Shown here piece by piece: positions 42,812-51,928 of a DNA stretch of 53,600 bases. Both the position numbers and the translations under genes were made by a program. How positions within the stretch are numbered: the first letter of the stretch is position 1; each line of letters starts with the position of its first letter. A model generated the notes under the pieces. The model was not told the DNA's origin, did not search any database, and saw nothing but the letters and a program-made list of their open reading frames with translations. The DNA is from Candidatus Hydrogenedentota bacterium (GTDB lineage: Bacteria > Hydrogenedentota > Hydrogenedentia > Hydrogenedentales > SLHB01): positions 1 to 53,600 of the forward strand of contig JADLGB010000184.1 in NCBI GenBank assembly GCA_020849535.1. The letters run 5' to 3'.

Positions 42812-43484
42812 CACGTTCTACCCGGCCGTCGCGCAGACGGATCACACGCCCGGCGCGCTCCGAGACTTCGTCGGAGTGCGTGACCATGATAAGCGTCTTT
42901 CCCTGGCGATTCAGCTCATCAAACACGCCCAGAATGTCCGAGCCGGACGTGGAGTCGAGGTTTCCCGTGGGCTCGTCCGCGAGAATGATGAGCGGGTCGT
43001 TCGCTAGCGCGCGCGCCACGGCAACGCGTTGCTGCTGCCCGCCGGAAAGTTCGAACGGTTTGTGCTCCATCCGGTCGTCGAGTCCGACGCGTCTGGCCAA
43101 TTGCCTTGCAATGGCACGGCTTTCGTGTTGGGGACGGCCCTGGTAATAGAGAGGGACCTCGATGTTCTCGAGCACGTTAAGCTGTTGAATGAGGTTGTAG
43201 GACTGAAAGACGAAACCGATGCGAGTGCCCCGAATGGTGGAGAGTTGGTCGTCGTCGAGGGTGGATACATCTTCTCCACCGAGCACATACTGGCCTGAAG
43301 TGGGCCGGTCCAGGCAGCCGAGGATGTTGAGCAGCGTGGATTTTCCACAACCCGACGGGCCCATAATTGTGATGTACTCGCCCGCATAGAAATCGACGGA
43401 CAGGCCGCGCAGGGCCTCTACCATCACAGTGCCCATCAGGTACTGTTTGCGGACGTTATCGACTCGGGCAATCGGTGAATCCAT
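42795..43484 (-). CDS. MacB/LolD-type ABC transporter ATPase
   Basis: The 229-residue ATPase has Walker [10 protein letters not shown] (about residues 42-50), Q-loop FVFQSYNLI, signature [15 protein letters not shown], Walker B IILADEPTGNLD and H-loop MVTHSDE. It belongs to the MacB/LolD/FtsE class by the loop LNVLENIEVPL. Its stop lies within the first codons of the permease gene. It starts 15 bases after the adaptor stop. It powers the FtsX-type permease encoded next. Confidence 0.95.
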   Translation of the reverse strand: MDSPIARVDNVRKQYLMGTVMVEALRGLSVDFYAGEYITIMGPSGCGKSTLLNILGCLDRPTSGQYVLGGEDVSTLDDDQLSTIRGTRIGFVFQSYNLIQQLNVLENIEVPLYYQGRPQHESRAIARQLARRVGLDDRMEHKPFELSGGQQQRVAVARALANDPLIILADEPTGNLDSTSGSDILGVFDELNRQGKTLIMVTHSDEVSERAGRVIRLRDGRVERDERRN

Positions 43485-43499
43485 AGCGAAAGGGCAATC

Positions 43500-45530
43500 C
43501 TACTGAGGCCCTGGCCCCTTGTTTTCACCGCCTTCGGGTGCGGGCCGCTCTCCGGCGGGCCTGCCCTCCCCTTCCTTCTTCTCTTCACCTTTCTCCTTGC
43601 CGCCCTGCTCCTTGCCGCCTTCTTTGGCAGGTGCGAGCTGGCCCTGGGGAGCGCGGAGCAGCACTTGCTCGCCTTCCTGGAGGCCGCTCTTCACCTCGAT
43701 GAACTCGTTGTTAAACTCGCCCGTTTCGACGGCGCGGCGCTGTTGGCGTCCGAGGGAATCGATGACGTAGCACACACGCTGGTTGCCGTCAGAACTGATT
43801 GCCTGGATGGGCACGTAGATCACATCATCCAATTGCTTGACCAGTATCTCGACTTTCGCGCTCATCCCCGGCTTGAGCCAATCGTGGGTGCCATCGATCG
43901 TGACGGTGGCGGGGTAGAGCTTCATGTCGGGATTCATCCAGCGCGAGGAGGAGTCCGGAATGACGTTCACCTTAATCACTTCGCCGGTCAATTCCTGCTC
44001 GAGGTAGGAATCGAGCTTGATACGCGCCTTCTGCCCTTTCATGATCTTCTTGATCGAGGATTCATGAATCTTCACTTTCACGGACATCTGCGTCATGTCG
44101 GGGATAGTAATGATCTCCTGGCGCTCGTAAACCGAGGAGCCTTCCTCAATCGCTTCGCGGTTGCGCCACGGCTCGTCGCTGCCGGCATACACGACGAGGC
44201 CGGTCCGCTCCGCGCGAATGGTGCAGGAATCCAATTGCTCCTGAAGCTCTTTCGTGCGTTGTTCGCGCAACTTGAAATTCGCTTCGCTCGACTTCCAACG
44301 GGCTTCCGCCTGCGCTTCGGTCGCAATGCCTTTCTTGATGGTGCGTTCGAGCTTGCGGATTGCTTCTTCGTAGTCGGAAAGCAGTTTCTCCGATTGCTTC
44401 GGGAATTCATACTTGATGAACAGCTCTTCGTCGGTCATGGCGGAATCGCGGCTGATGACGGTCTTCTTCACGCTCATCTCGTCGCCGTCCAACTCTTGCT
44501 TGGTGACGAAGTTCTTCTCCGCGAGGCGGCGCGTGCCGGCAAGCTTCACCTCCGCGAGTTGGAGTTCCTCTTCGGAGATCAGGCGCTCGCTTTGAAGCTG
44601 CCGAAGCTTCTGCTGGGCCTCGCCATCGCCGAGCAGGTCGGGCGACGCGTATTCAGTGAAATCGATGGAGGGGCGCTTGGGTCCCGTTTCGGCGGAGAGG
44701 GTGAGGCCATTGGGCATAGCTTCCTTCGGGACGGCCGCTTTCTCCGGAGCAAGTTTGCTCTCCGCGGGATCTTCAGCCTTTGCCAGCAATTCCGGACTGG
44801 TTTCAGACGGGAGGTCTCCCCCTTTGAGTTCCTCGCTGGACGCGCCTTCCGGCAGTTCGATGGTGGTCTCCGAAGCGGGCGTTTCCGTGGCCGGGGTTTC
44901 GGCTGCGCCGTCCGTGGAAATGCGGGCCAAGGCGTCGCGCTTGGTGTCCTCGATCATCTTGTCGACATTCACTTCGAGACCCAGTTGCGACACGATCCGG
45001 TTTGCGAGTTCGTCCCCGAGGTACTTGCGAAAATCCATCAGGAAGAACTTCACTTCGAGGGCCGCGGCGGTGATGTCGCTTTCGTTCTGTTTCACCTGGA
45101 TTTCGTATTGCTCGCGCGCGTCGGTGAAATTGGCGTAGGCGCTTTGGAACTCGATGGTCTCCTGCGTCATGCGCTCGATGAGTTCCGAGTCGTCCAAGGT
45201 GACGAGCACTTTTCCATTCGCGACGTCTTCGGGCGTTACGAGGTAGCCTTCATCGACGATGGTGAGGATCTTCGTCTCGCCCTTGATCTCGGACTTGATG
45301 ACCTGTGACTCGAGGGCTTCCACATTGCCGCCTTCGGTAACGGAGATCAGGAGGCCGCCGCGGCGGGCCGCGAAGGTCGTGCGGGTGGTATTGTCTTCCC
45401 CGCCGCTGCTCCAGTAAACACCGATTGCGGCGAGCAGCACGATCAGTGCTACTGCCTTGCGGATACGCCCGCGCAGCAGGCCTCGCAGGAAATTCCTACG
45501 GGGCTTGGGTTGAGGGTTGCTCTGGGACAT
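43500..45530 (-). CDS. Periplasmic adaptor (HlyD/MacA-type membrane fusion protein), enlarged
   Basis: With the ATG at 45530 the protein has 676 residues, far above the 350-420 usual for the family. A membrane helix near residues 28-46 is followed by the first half of a lipoyl/hairpin region. An acidic Pro/Ser/Thr/Glu-rich insert follows (about 190-300, for example ETPATETPASETTIELPEGA). Then come a long coiled-coil hairpin (EEELQLAEVKLAGTRRLAEK and KLLSDYEEAIRKLERTIKKG), the second lipoyl half (SCTIRAERTGLVVYAGS), beta-barrel parts and a Gly/Lys/Glu-rich tail. It links the MacB pump to the outer-membrane channel. It overlaps the channel gene by 35 bases. Confidence 0.88.
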   Translation of the reverse strand: MSQSNPQPKPRRNFLRGLLRGRIRKAVALIVLLAAIGVYWSSGGEDNTTRTTFAARRGGLLISVTEGGNVEALESQVIKSEIKGETKILTIVDEGYLVTPEDVANGKVLVTLDDSELIERMTQETIEFQSAYANFTDAREQYEIQVKQNESDITAAALEVKFFLMDFRKYLGDELANRIVSQLGLEVNVDKMIEDTKRDALARISTDGAAETPATETPASETTIELPEGASSEELKGGDLPSETSPELLAKAEDPAESKLAPEKAAVPKEAMPNGLTLSAETGPKRPSIDFTEYASPDLLGDGEAQQKLRQLQSERLISEEELQLAEVKLAGTRRLAEKNFVTKQELDGDEMSVKKTVISRDSAMTDEELFIKYEFPKQSEKLLSDYEEAIRKLERTIKKGIATEAQAEARWKSSEANFKLREQRTKELQEQLDSCTIRAERTGLVVYAGSDEPWRNREAIEEGSSVYERQEIITIPDMTQMSVKVKIHESSIKKIMKGQKARIKLDSYLEQELTGEVIKVNVIPDSSSRWMNPDMKLYPATVTIDGTHDWLKPGMSAKVEILVKQLDDVIYVPIQAISSDGNQRVCYVIDSLGRQQRRAVETGEFNNEFIEVKSGLQEGEQVLLRAPQGQLAPAKEGGKEQGGKEKGEEKKEGEGRPAGERPAPEGGENKGPGPQ

Positions 45531-47439
45531 CGCTAATGTCCTCCCACTGGCCGTTGTCTTTGATGTACAAGATGCCCATGTCGCGCCAGAATTCGAGCCG
45601 CGCGATGGTGTGCCGGATGAGGGCATCGGTCAATTCGTTTTGGGCGTCGGTATAGGCGTTCTGGGCGTCGATCTGATCGAGCGGAATCACGTCTCCGATT
45701 TCGGCGCGCAAGTTCTGTTCCTCGACACGCCGGGCAGCGAGGTCGAGCGCCATTTTGCGGTTCTCGTAGTTCCAGCGTGCCTGGTCCAGGTTACGCCACG
45801 TGTTGCGCACGTCCAGTGTAACATTGTCTTCGGCGAGGGACAATTCGCGCAGGGCCCGCTCGTAGGAAATCAGCGTCGTCCGGTACGCATTGCGCTCGGA
45901 CTTGCGGTCGAGAGGAAGGTCGACGTCCACGCCAGCGCTCCATCGGGCGCGCTGGAAGTCCAGCGTATCGAACTCATCCTCGCCCGGTTTGCTGTCCACC
46001 TGTCCGGTGACGATGAGGTCCAAATCCGGCTTGAGAGAATTCGCCGCGACCTTCACTTTGCGATCCGCGTCGTCCGCCTGATCGCGGACATTGTAGAGAT
46101 CCAGGCGGGCCACCTTCGCGACGGCGACCGCGTCTTCGCTGTTGATCTGCGGGTGGATGATGCCGCCCTGCGCAAGCTCTTCCAGTTCGTGGTCGTCCAA
46201 TACCACGTGAGCATCCGTGGACAGACCCAGCAGGATTTTGAACTGGTCAAGACTCTGACGATACGCGCGCACGGAATTCACCCAAATATTCTGCGCGTTC
46301 AACTCTTCTTGCTCGATACGGCCAAGTCCGGCCTGAGTCGTGCGGCCTTCCGCGGCCATTGCGCGCTCGCGCTCGGCGGCGCGCTTGAAGGCTTGGTATC
46401 CCTGCCAGTTGTTGCGGACGGCGTCGCGGTTCTGGAGGACTTCGTAGTAGTTGGATGCAACCTGGACCGCGAATTCCTTGCGGAAGGTGGTGAAGGATCG
46501 CAATTCGTACAGCACATCGCGCTCGGACTGGGTGAGCGCTTCAGCAACGACATCGCTGCCGCGGCCGCGAAGGAGCGGTTGCGTGATACTGCCCACAAGG
46601 GCACTGGATGTCGAGACGCTCGGGTCTCCGGTCAGGAAGCGGAAGAAGTTGGAGGTGAGACCAATGGCGATTTGCGCACCCCCCTTGAGCAGTAGGTTCA
46701 CGCCGACGCTGGATTGTCCGCTCACGCTGCGCTCGTTGCGAATCTCGTTGTCCGGTTGGTTGAGACCTGTCACCGTGAACGCTTCTTCGACGACGTCCGC
46801 ATAGGAATTGAGCAACTGCGCGGGCGTGCCCGAAAGTGAGCCGATCGCCTCAAGCGTGGCGATGGACGCGTCGGTCGGCGGAACGCCGAGCTGTTCCAGG
46901 AAACCCGCGGCCGTGCTGGCATTTCCGAGGTTGGTGGCGGAGATGTTTCCCGCCTGGCTGAGCCAACCCGGGATCGCCTGGGCCACCGCGGCAGAACCGG
47001 ACAGCTTGGACACATCGCTGGTCGTCCGGTTGTAGTCCGCGGAACCGCCCGCGGAGAAGATCGGGGTGAAGCGGTGCCGGTCAAGCGTCAGCGAGAGGGC
47101 CGTCAGATACAACACTTCCTTCTGGTTCTGGTAGCCCCTGTTGTGAGTCACGGCGATGCGCAGGGCATCTTCCAGAGTGATGACCTGGGCGCCTTGCTCC
47201 ACGCTCGCGGCCTCGCCCATGAACTCGTCCTGGGATTCGTACGTGGGGAGTCCCTCGAGCGGGTTGCTCTTATCCTGCTCGATCGTGAACTCAGTACTCA
47301 TCCCCGGGACGGCGGGGGATTTCTGCTTGATAATGCCGTAGGTTTCACGGTCTGCCCGGTCGCGATACTGGGTCGTCGAGCAACCGAAGGCAGTCACGAG
47401 AAGGAAAGCTGCGAGCAGTCTACGAGGTAAAGGTCCCAT
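45496..47439 (-). CDS. TolC-like outer-membrane efflux lipoprotein
   Basis: This 647-residue protein is the outer-membrane channel of the exporter. The lipoprotein signal has lipobox VTAFGC with Cys20 as anchor. Two outer-membrane efflux domains follow: the first begins ITLEDALRIAVTHNRGYQNQKE, the second near SEDAVAVAKVARLDLYNVRDQADDADRKV, each ending in long helices such as NVTLDVRNTWRNLDQARWNYENRK. It is longer than TolC because of an additional stretch between about 130 and 250. It heads the operon channel-adaptor-ATPase-permease. Confidence 0.9.
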   Translation of the reverse strand: MGPLPRRLLAAFLLVTAFGCSTTQYRDRADRETYGIIKQKSPAVPGMSTEFTIEQDKSNPLEGLPTYESQDEFMGEAASVEQGAQVITLEDALRIAVTHNRGYQNQKEVLYLTALSLTLDRHRFTPIFSAGGSADYNRTTSDVSKLSGSAAVAQAIPGWLSQAGNISATNLGNASTAAGFLEQLGVPPTDASIATLEAIGSLSGTPAQLLNSYADVVEEAFTVTGLNQPDNEIRNERSVSGQSSVGVNLLLKGGAQIAIGLTSNFFRFLTGDPSVSTSSALVGSITQPLLRGRGSDVVAEALTQSERDVLYELRSFTTFRKEFAVQVASNYYEVLQNRDAVRNNWQGYQAFKRAAERERAMAAEGRTTQAGLGRIEQEELNAQNIWVNSVRAYRQSLDQFKILLGLSTDAHVVLDDHELEELAQGGIIHPQINSEDAVAVAKVARLDLYNVRDQADDADRKVKVAANSLKPDLDLIVTGQVDSKPGEDEFDTLDFQRARWSAGVDVDLPLDRKSERNAYRTTLISYERALRELSLAEDNVTLDVRNTWRNLDQARWNYENRKMALDLAARRVEEQNLRAEIGDVIPLDQIDAQNAYTDAQNELTDALIRHTIARLEFWRDMGILYIKDNGQWEDISDVPEQPSTQAP

Positions 47440-47796
47440 CCGGGATCACACTAATCCTAGCTGTACAAATCAAGGGGAATAAACAGTTTACACAACACTG
47501 TCCATCCCAAACCCTCGGCGGTGGCGGCACACACCACCATCACTTTAACCCCATCCATGGAGGAAAGTTCCCTCATGTGGGACCGTGGCAGGCGGGCACG
47601 AACCGGACTGTCCGTCCGCAGTCCCCTAACTGAAGCCGCGTAGCACGATACTACACCCTTGGTCGCGGATTCAATTGGGAGCCTTGACAATTCAAGCCGG
47701 GGGCACGCTGCTCGTAAGTCCTAGCCTGGCAATAAGGGTTTATATTCAAGAACTTGAGAGTACCGAGATCTCGGATGCTGTCCGGGCTCGGCGAAG

Positions 47797-48161
47797 AGTC
47801 CCGTTAGGGACGATAGATAATAGCCCAGCGATTCATCGCTGGGTCTGCGGGACCCCTACACCTCCCCAGCCCCGGAGGCGTTCCGAACTCCCATACAACG
47901 ACCTCCTTCACCATTGAGACACCATAAACCCTCTTAGAGCGGTGTGCCATTTGGCAAGAAGGTAGGGGCGAAAGAGGGTCGTGCAGGTCCCATTCCACTC
48001 ATGCGTCGCGCCATGCTCCTCAAGCAATACCTCCTGCACTTCCTTGAACGCCGTCTTGCGAGGATGCTCGCCTGCTCTGTCGTCCCTAACGGGACTCATC
48101 TTGTGGGTGTCCTTGCCACCCAGCGATGAATCGCTGGGCTATTATCTTTCGCCCTTACGGG
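47797..48161. repeat. Family D inverted-repeat element (about 360 bp)
   Basis: GATAATAGCCCAGCGATTCA plus TCGCTGGGT (47816-47844) recurs in inverted form at 48118-48147. Each copy is palindromic (CCCAGCGATTCATCGCTGGG) and is flanked on the outside by CCCGTTAGGG- or CCCGTAAGGG-type sequence; a further GTCCCTAACGGGAC lies inside the right end at about 48082-48095. About 270 bases lie between them without a supported gene; weak frames there have no ribosome binding site. The remainder of the gap (47440-47796 and 48162-48279) shows nothing I can name. Confidence 0.7.
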
Positions 48162-48279
48162 CTGAAATCACCCGAGACGGGAAATTGGGTGTATACGCGG
48201 TTTCTTGGTCATCTGGTGCGGCTGTGCGGCCGGTGAATTCGGTATTCTCAAGTCAAGAAGCACAATGCCCTGTAGACGC

Positions 48280-49824
48280 TTACGAGTAGATAAATGACGC
48301 CAATTGATTCGCCAGCCAACACCATCGCCGTGCGGCATCCGGGGGCAGCGAAGCCAGGCGGCTATGTATGCTCGTTAATGCCTGAGGAAGCAGTTTTCGA
48401 TCATCGGGAAAGCGGGCGTCCAGCAATCCAGCGAAGCGGAAATAATCGCGGGCATGGTCCACTCCGCCCAAGAGCGGTGCGGCGACTTGCTGAACGAAGG
48501 CATCGAAATCCGCTTTTGAGTTACTGGCACTCCCGAAATCGGCCAGGGCAAGATAGTTGAGTTCGGCACCGGTGTGAAACGGCGACACTTCGCCGAACAG
48601 AGAGACGGCGTCAAAGCCCGCAACCGCGCTCTGCTGGACCATCTTGGCGATCCACTCAACGGCTAACTCGCCACGGAAACCGCCCCAACCCCAGTAGGTT
48701 CCAAAATGCGCCCGCATGATGTGGCGGCGCTCGGTGCCGGAAACTCGCCCCTCCGCAGTCCACGTTTGCTCTGTCGACTTCTCTCTCAGGAACCGATCAC
48801 AAACCCACTGGACGAAGACCCCGCGCGGAAACTCCGCTAGCGCCGCATCGGCCCACGCCGGTTTGCCCCCGCCAAAGCCCGGTGCCTCGTTGGGGTCTGA
48901 GCAGGGCTGGGGGTGCGAATACGTCTCACACACGACCCATGCGTCGGGAGCCACCGAGCGAACGGCATCGGCCGCTAGTGGGTACATCAGCGCCATGTCT
49001 TCCCACGAGAAGGAGGAAACGGGATGTTTCCGGCGGTCCCGGCACTGTTTGCACTCGCAGACCCCCGTATCGCCGCTCTCAATCTGCACACCACCAAGCT
49101 GCAGATTCTTAAATAGCCAGGCCAGCGACTCCGCCGCGAAATCCTGGTTCTCTCGTCGCGAGGGGCAGGCATGATAGAAGCCACGCGGACCCGGTGTGCT
49201 GGTATTACCAAGGATTGTCTTGTTGCCCATGGCGTCAATGCTGAAGTTGATCGAATTGCCGCTGGCATCGACAGCGTACAGTTCGGGGTGCGCTTCCAGG
49301 TGCCGCTCCAGGTTGTACGGCGAGCTTCCCTCGTAATACACTCCGCCGTAGGCATTCAGCCCCACGCCGCACAGTAGCCGCACTCGCTCTTTCGCCGCCA
49401 CATCACATAGGCGCTTGGCGGCCTCCAGGCCGCCGTGGCAGTCGCGCAAGAGCCCCCAGACAACGACCGCGTCGATGTTGTGACGCCCACACCAGCGGAG
49501 CAGGGCCGTGTAATCATTCACGAATGCGTCCTCGGTCCGCCCATACTCGTTGCACGATCCTATGGTGTGCGCACCTGGACGATTCAGGGCCCATTCGGTG
49601 CTGTGGTCCCACGTCCAGAACATGCGAGTCTTAATCGGAGATTCCCCTGGAGTTGCCGCCATCGAAGGAGAACCAGCGGCGCTTGCCAGGTTGGAGGAGC
49701 CCGACTCGCCCATCATTGCGCCCAGGCCACATGCAGTGCTCCATTGAAGCATTTCGCGACGATTCAGCGTGCCCATGGATGTGGCCGCTCTTGTGAAATG
49801 TGGTTCGACATCGCTCTTCTCCAT
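48280..49824 (-). CDS. Tat-targeted secreted TIM-barrel-like protein, unknown function
   Basis: The 514-residue protein has a twin-arginine signal: GTLNRREMLQW followed by a hydrophobic stretch (STACGLGAMMG), suggesting export of a folded protein, often with a cofactor. The body recalls glycosidase-type barrels: TRMFWTWDHSTEW at the start of the fold, LLRWCGRHNIDAVVVWGLL, LEAHPELYAVDASGN, and a late QIESGDTGVCECKQCRDRR. The CxCxxC motif in that last segment could bind metal or iron-sulphur. The ATG at 49824 or ATG 49776 may be the start; both keep the Tat motif. The last codons run into the repeat-rich gap. No family can be named safely. Confidence 0.75.
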   Translation of the reverse strand: MEKSDVEPHFTRAATSMGTLNRREMLQWSTACGLGAMMGESGSSNLASAAGSPSMAATPGESPIKTRMFWTWDHSTEWALNRPGAHTIGSCNEYGRTEDAFVNDYTALLRWCGRHNIDAVVVWGLLRDCHGGLEAAKRLCDVAAKERVRLLCGVGLNAYGGVYYEGSSPYNLERHLEAHPELYAVDASGNSINFSIDAMGNKTILGNTSTPGPRGFYHACPSRRENQDFAAESLAWLFKNLQLGGVQIESGDTGVCECKQCRDRRKHPVSSFSWEDMALMYPLAADAVRSVAPDAWVVCETYSHPQPCSDPNEAPGFGGGKPAWADAALAEFPRGVFVQWVCDRFLREKSTEQTWTAEGRVSGTERRHIMRAHFGTYWGWGGFRGELAVEWIAKMVQQSAVAGFDAVSLFGEVSPFHTGAELNYLALADFGSASNSKADFDAFVQQVAAPLLGGVDHARDYFRFAGLLDARFPDDRKLLPQALTSIHSRLASLPPDAARRWCWLANQLASFIYS

Positions 49825-49963
49825 TGAGAATTGACTTGCTCACTCGACATCGTACCACGGCTTTGCATTTGAACCCACAGCAGACCACGCGGGCGCGGCG
49901 ACATCCTTGCCTGCTTCTTTCGTTACCAGCTTCTTAGAGTGCCGAATTCTCTGCCGGAGCCTG

Positions 49964-49997
49964 AAGAGGCCGGCAGGGATGCCGGCGCTCCTGATTT
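49964..49997. repeat. Family E palindrome, partial copy 3
   Basis: GCCGGCAGGGATGCCGGC (49969-49986) followed by GCTCCTGAT matches the second half of the composite repeats at 216-338 and 21628-21740. The first (CATGGGCA) half is absent. It lies between the ribF end and the Tat-protein gene. Confidence 0.65.
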
Positions 49998-50108
49998 CGC
50001 CCGGTGTGAAAGACTGGCGATACAAAAAGGAACATCGAATTGCGGGCGAGACACCCGTGCCCCTGTGTCTGCCCGTTTCTTGCGTCGCCTTCGTTTGGAC
50101 GACGCACG

Positions 50109-51038
50109 TCAGATGTTTGCGGTGACTTCGCGGACTTCGGCTACGTCGCGTTGGATCTGGGCGATGAGGGCCTCCGCGGAGGGGAACTTCTGCTCGGAGC
50201 GCAAGCGCTTGAGAAAGGTAATCTCGATGGCGGTGCCTTCAATATCCCCGGTGAAGTCGAGGAGAAATGCCTCGATCGTGAGGTCTTCGTTGCGGATGGT
50301 GGGCGCGACGCCGATGTTCACCGCCGCGGGATAGGTGCGGCCATTGACGGTGGCCCATGCCGCATAGACCCCTTGCGCGGGAATGGCGCTGTGGTGCGGC
50401 TGAACGTTGGCGGTGGGGAAGCCGAGTGTCGAACCGATCCGGCGGCCGGGCACAACCTTGCCGGAAATGGAGTACGGTCTGCCGAGAAAGGCCTGGGCTT
50501 TTTCGAGGTCGCCGACGAGCAATCGCTCGCGAATCAGGGTGCTGCTGACGCGTTCGCCGTCCATCAGGAGAGGAGGCACTTGGCTCGCGGCGTAGCCGAA
50601 ACGGGGCGCCAACTCTTCCAAGAGTGCGAAATCGCCGCGGGCATTTCGGCCGAATCGAAAGTCGTGCCCCACGACAATGGCCGCCGCGTGGCACCGCGAA
50701 ACGAGAATGTCTTCAATGAAGACCTCGGGTTCGAGCACGGCGATGGAGGCATCAAAGGGCAAGACGAAGACGGCGTGAACGCCGGCCTCTTCAAAGAGGC
50801 TCCATTTTTTCGGTTCGTGCGTAAGCAGACTCGGGGCGTGTTCCGGGGAGAAGAACTCGCGTGGATGTGGGCGCAAGGTAAGTACGGCGCAAGGCGCACC
50901 TATCACGGTGGACTGGCGGACGAGCATGTCGAGAATGGCGCGGTGCCCGAGGTGCACACCGTCGAAACTCCCGATCGTCAGTGCGAATCGGGGGGACCCG
51001 CATTCGGATTCGAGGATGTTTTCGACGATGCGAATCAC
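50109..51038 (-). CDS. ribF: Bifunctional riboflavin kinase / FAD synthetase RibF
   Basis: RibF makes FMN and then FAD from riboflavin and ATP. The 309-residue protein has the N-terminal nucleotidyltransferase half with TIGSFDGVHLGHRAIL (the HxGH-type site) and the strand VVGHDFRFG. A C-terminal kinase half follows with RIGSTLGFPTANV and the Asn/Glu region IEAFLLDFTGDI. The start is a GTG at 51036-51038 that overlaps the truB stop by three bases (GTGA). The truB-ribF order is the usual one in the infB operon. Confidence 0.95.
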   Translation of the reverse strand: MIRIVENILESECGSPRFALTIGSFDGVHLGHRAILDMLVRQSTVIGAPCAVLTLRPHPREFFSPEHAPSLLTHEPKKWSLFEEAGVHAVFVLPFDASIAVLEPEVFIEDILVSRCHAAAIVVGHDFRFGRNARGDFALLEELAPRFGYAASQVPPLLMDGERVSSTLIRERLLVGDLEKAQAFLGRPYSISGKVVPGRRIGSTLGFPTANVQPHHSAIPAQGVYAAWATVNGRTYPAAVNIGVAPTIRNEDLTIEAFLLDFTGDIEGTAIEITFLKRLRSEQKFPSAEALIAQIQRDVAEVREVTANI

Positions 51039-51928
51039 GGCCCGCTGAGAACCCGCTTCGGTTGAATGCGCGCAAAGCCGCCAGGCGATTCCACCATGCC
51101 GAGGGCAAGCAGCTCACCGCTTTCCGACTTCACCTGAATCCAGCCTTCTTCAATTGGGCAGTCGGCGCGAAGATCGCGATTCTCCAACGCGCAGCCCGAC
51201 AGTACCAATCCCTGGCGGGCATGCCGTACAACGGCCTCCGGCAGGTCCAGGGCCGTATTCAATGGCAGGAGTCGCGACTTCACTTTGTCAGGAGAATTGA
51301 AGGAGAGGACCGGCATGGCGTCACCAATCGAGTAGCGGCCCACGGCCGTCCGCCGAAGACTTGCCAAACAGCCGCCGCAGCCCAGCAACTGGCCGACGTC
51401 GTGACACAGGCTGCGCGCGTAGGTGCCGCGCGTGCAGCACAAGCGGAATGTTGCCTGGGGCGGCTCGTAGGACAGCACGGTGAACTCGCGGACAGTCACT
51501 GGGCGCGGCTCGCGCTCGACGGTTTCCCCTTTGCGCGCCAGCTTGTAGAGGCGCTCCCCTCCCACTTTCACCGCGCTGACCATGGGCGGCACCTGGAGGA
51601 TTTCGCCCGTGAAGCGGTTGCACAGCGTCTGCAGACCCTCCAAAGACGTATCGGGCACGGCATGCTCCGCGAGGACCCTTCCGTCCATATCGTAGGAGTC
51701 CGTGGTCACCCCGAGGAGGAGGGCCCCCTCGTAGGTCTTGTCAAGTCCTGTCAGAAACTCGGACAGCCGGGTAGCAGGACCTACACAGAGAATCAGCAGC
51801 CCGGTGGCTGCGGGGTCCAAGGTGCCCGTGTGGCCGATCCGGCGGATGCCAGTGGCGCGCCGGATGATGTCCACGACGTCGTGCGAGGTCATGCCGGCAG
51901 GTTTGTCAACGAGTAGGATTCCGTTCAC
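51035..51928 (-). CDS. truB: tRNA pseudouridine-55 synthase TruB
   Basis: TruB converts uridine 55 in the T-loop of tRNAs to pseudouridine. The 297-residue protein opens with GILLVDKPAGMTSHDVV and has the catalytic aspartate in GHTGTLDPAATGLL (about residues 37-50). The family motif VGGERLYKLARKGE and the strand CTRGTYARSLCHDVG follow. A C-terminal PUA-like segment completes it. It starts with GTG at 51926-51928, overlapping the nrnA stop by three bases, so translation is coupled. Confidence 0.97.
   Translation of the reverse strand: MNGILLVDKPAGMTSHDVVDIIRRATGIRRIGHTGTLDPAATGLLILCVGPATRLSEFLTGLDKTYEGALLLGVTTDSYDMDGRVLAEHAVPDTSLEGLQTLCNRFTGEILQVPPMVSAVKVGGERLYKLARKGETVEREPRPVTVREFTVLSYEPPQATFRLCCTRGTYARSLCHDVGQLLGCGGCLASLRRTAVGRYSIGDAMPVLSFNSPDKVKSRLLPLNTALDLPEAVVRHARQGLVLSGCALENRDLRADCPIEEGWIQVKSESGELLALGMVESPGGFARIQPKRVLSGP

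Noticed and set aside
43665..46695. Two long plus-strand frames (547 and 392 codons)
   Set aside because: They are antisense to the adaptor and TolC-like genes, which have clear family features.
47908..48099. Minus-strand frame inside the family D element as a transposase remnant
   Set aside because: The 63-codon frame has no ribosome binding site and I see no convincing transposase motif; left as unexplained repeat interior.
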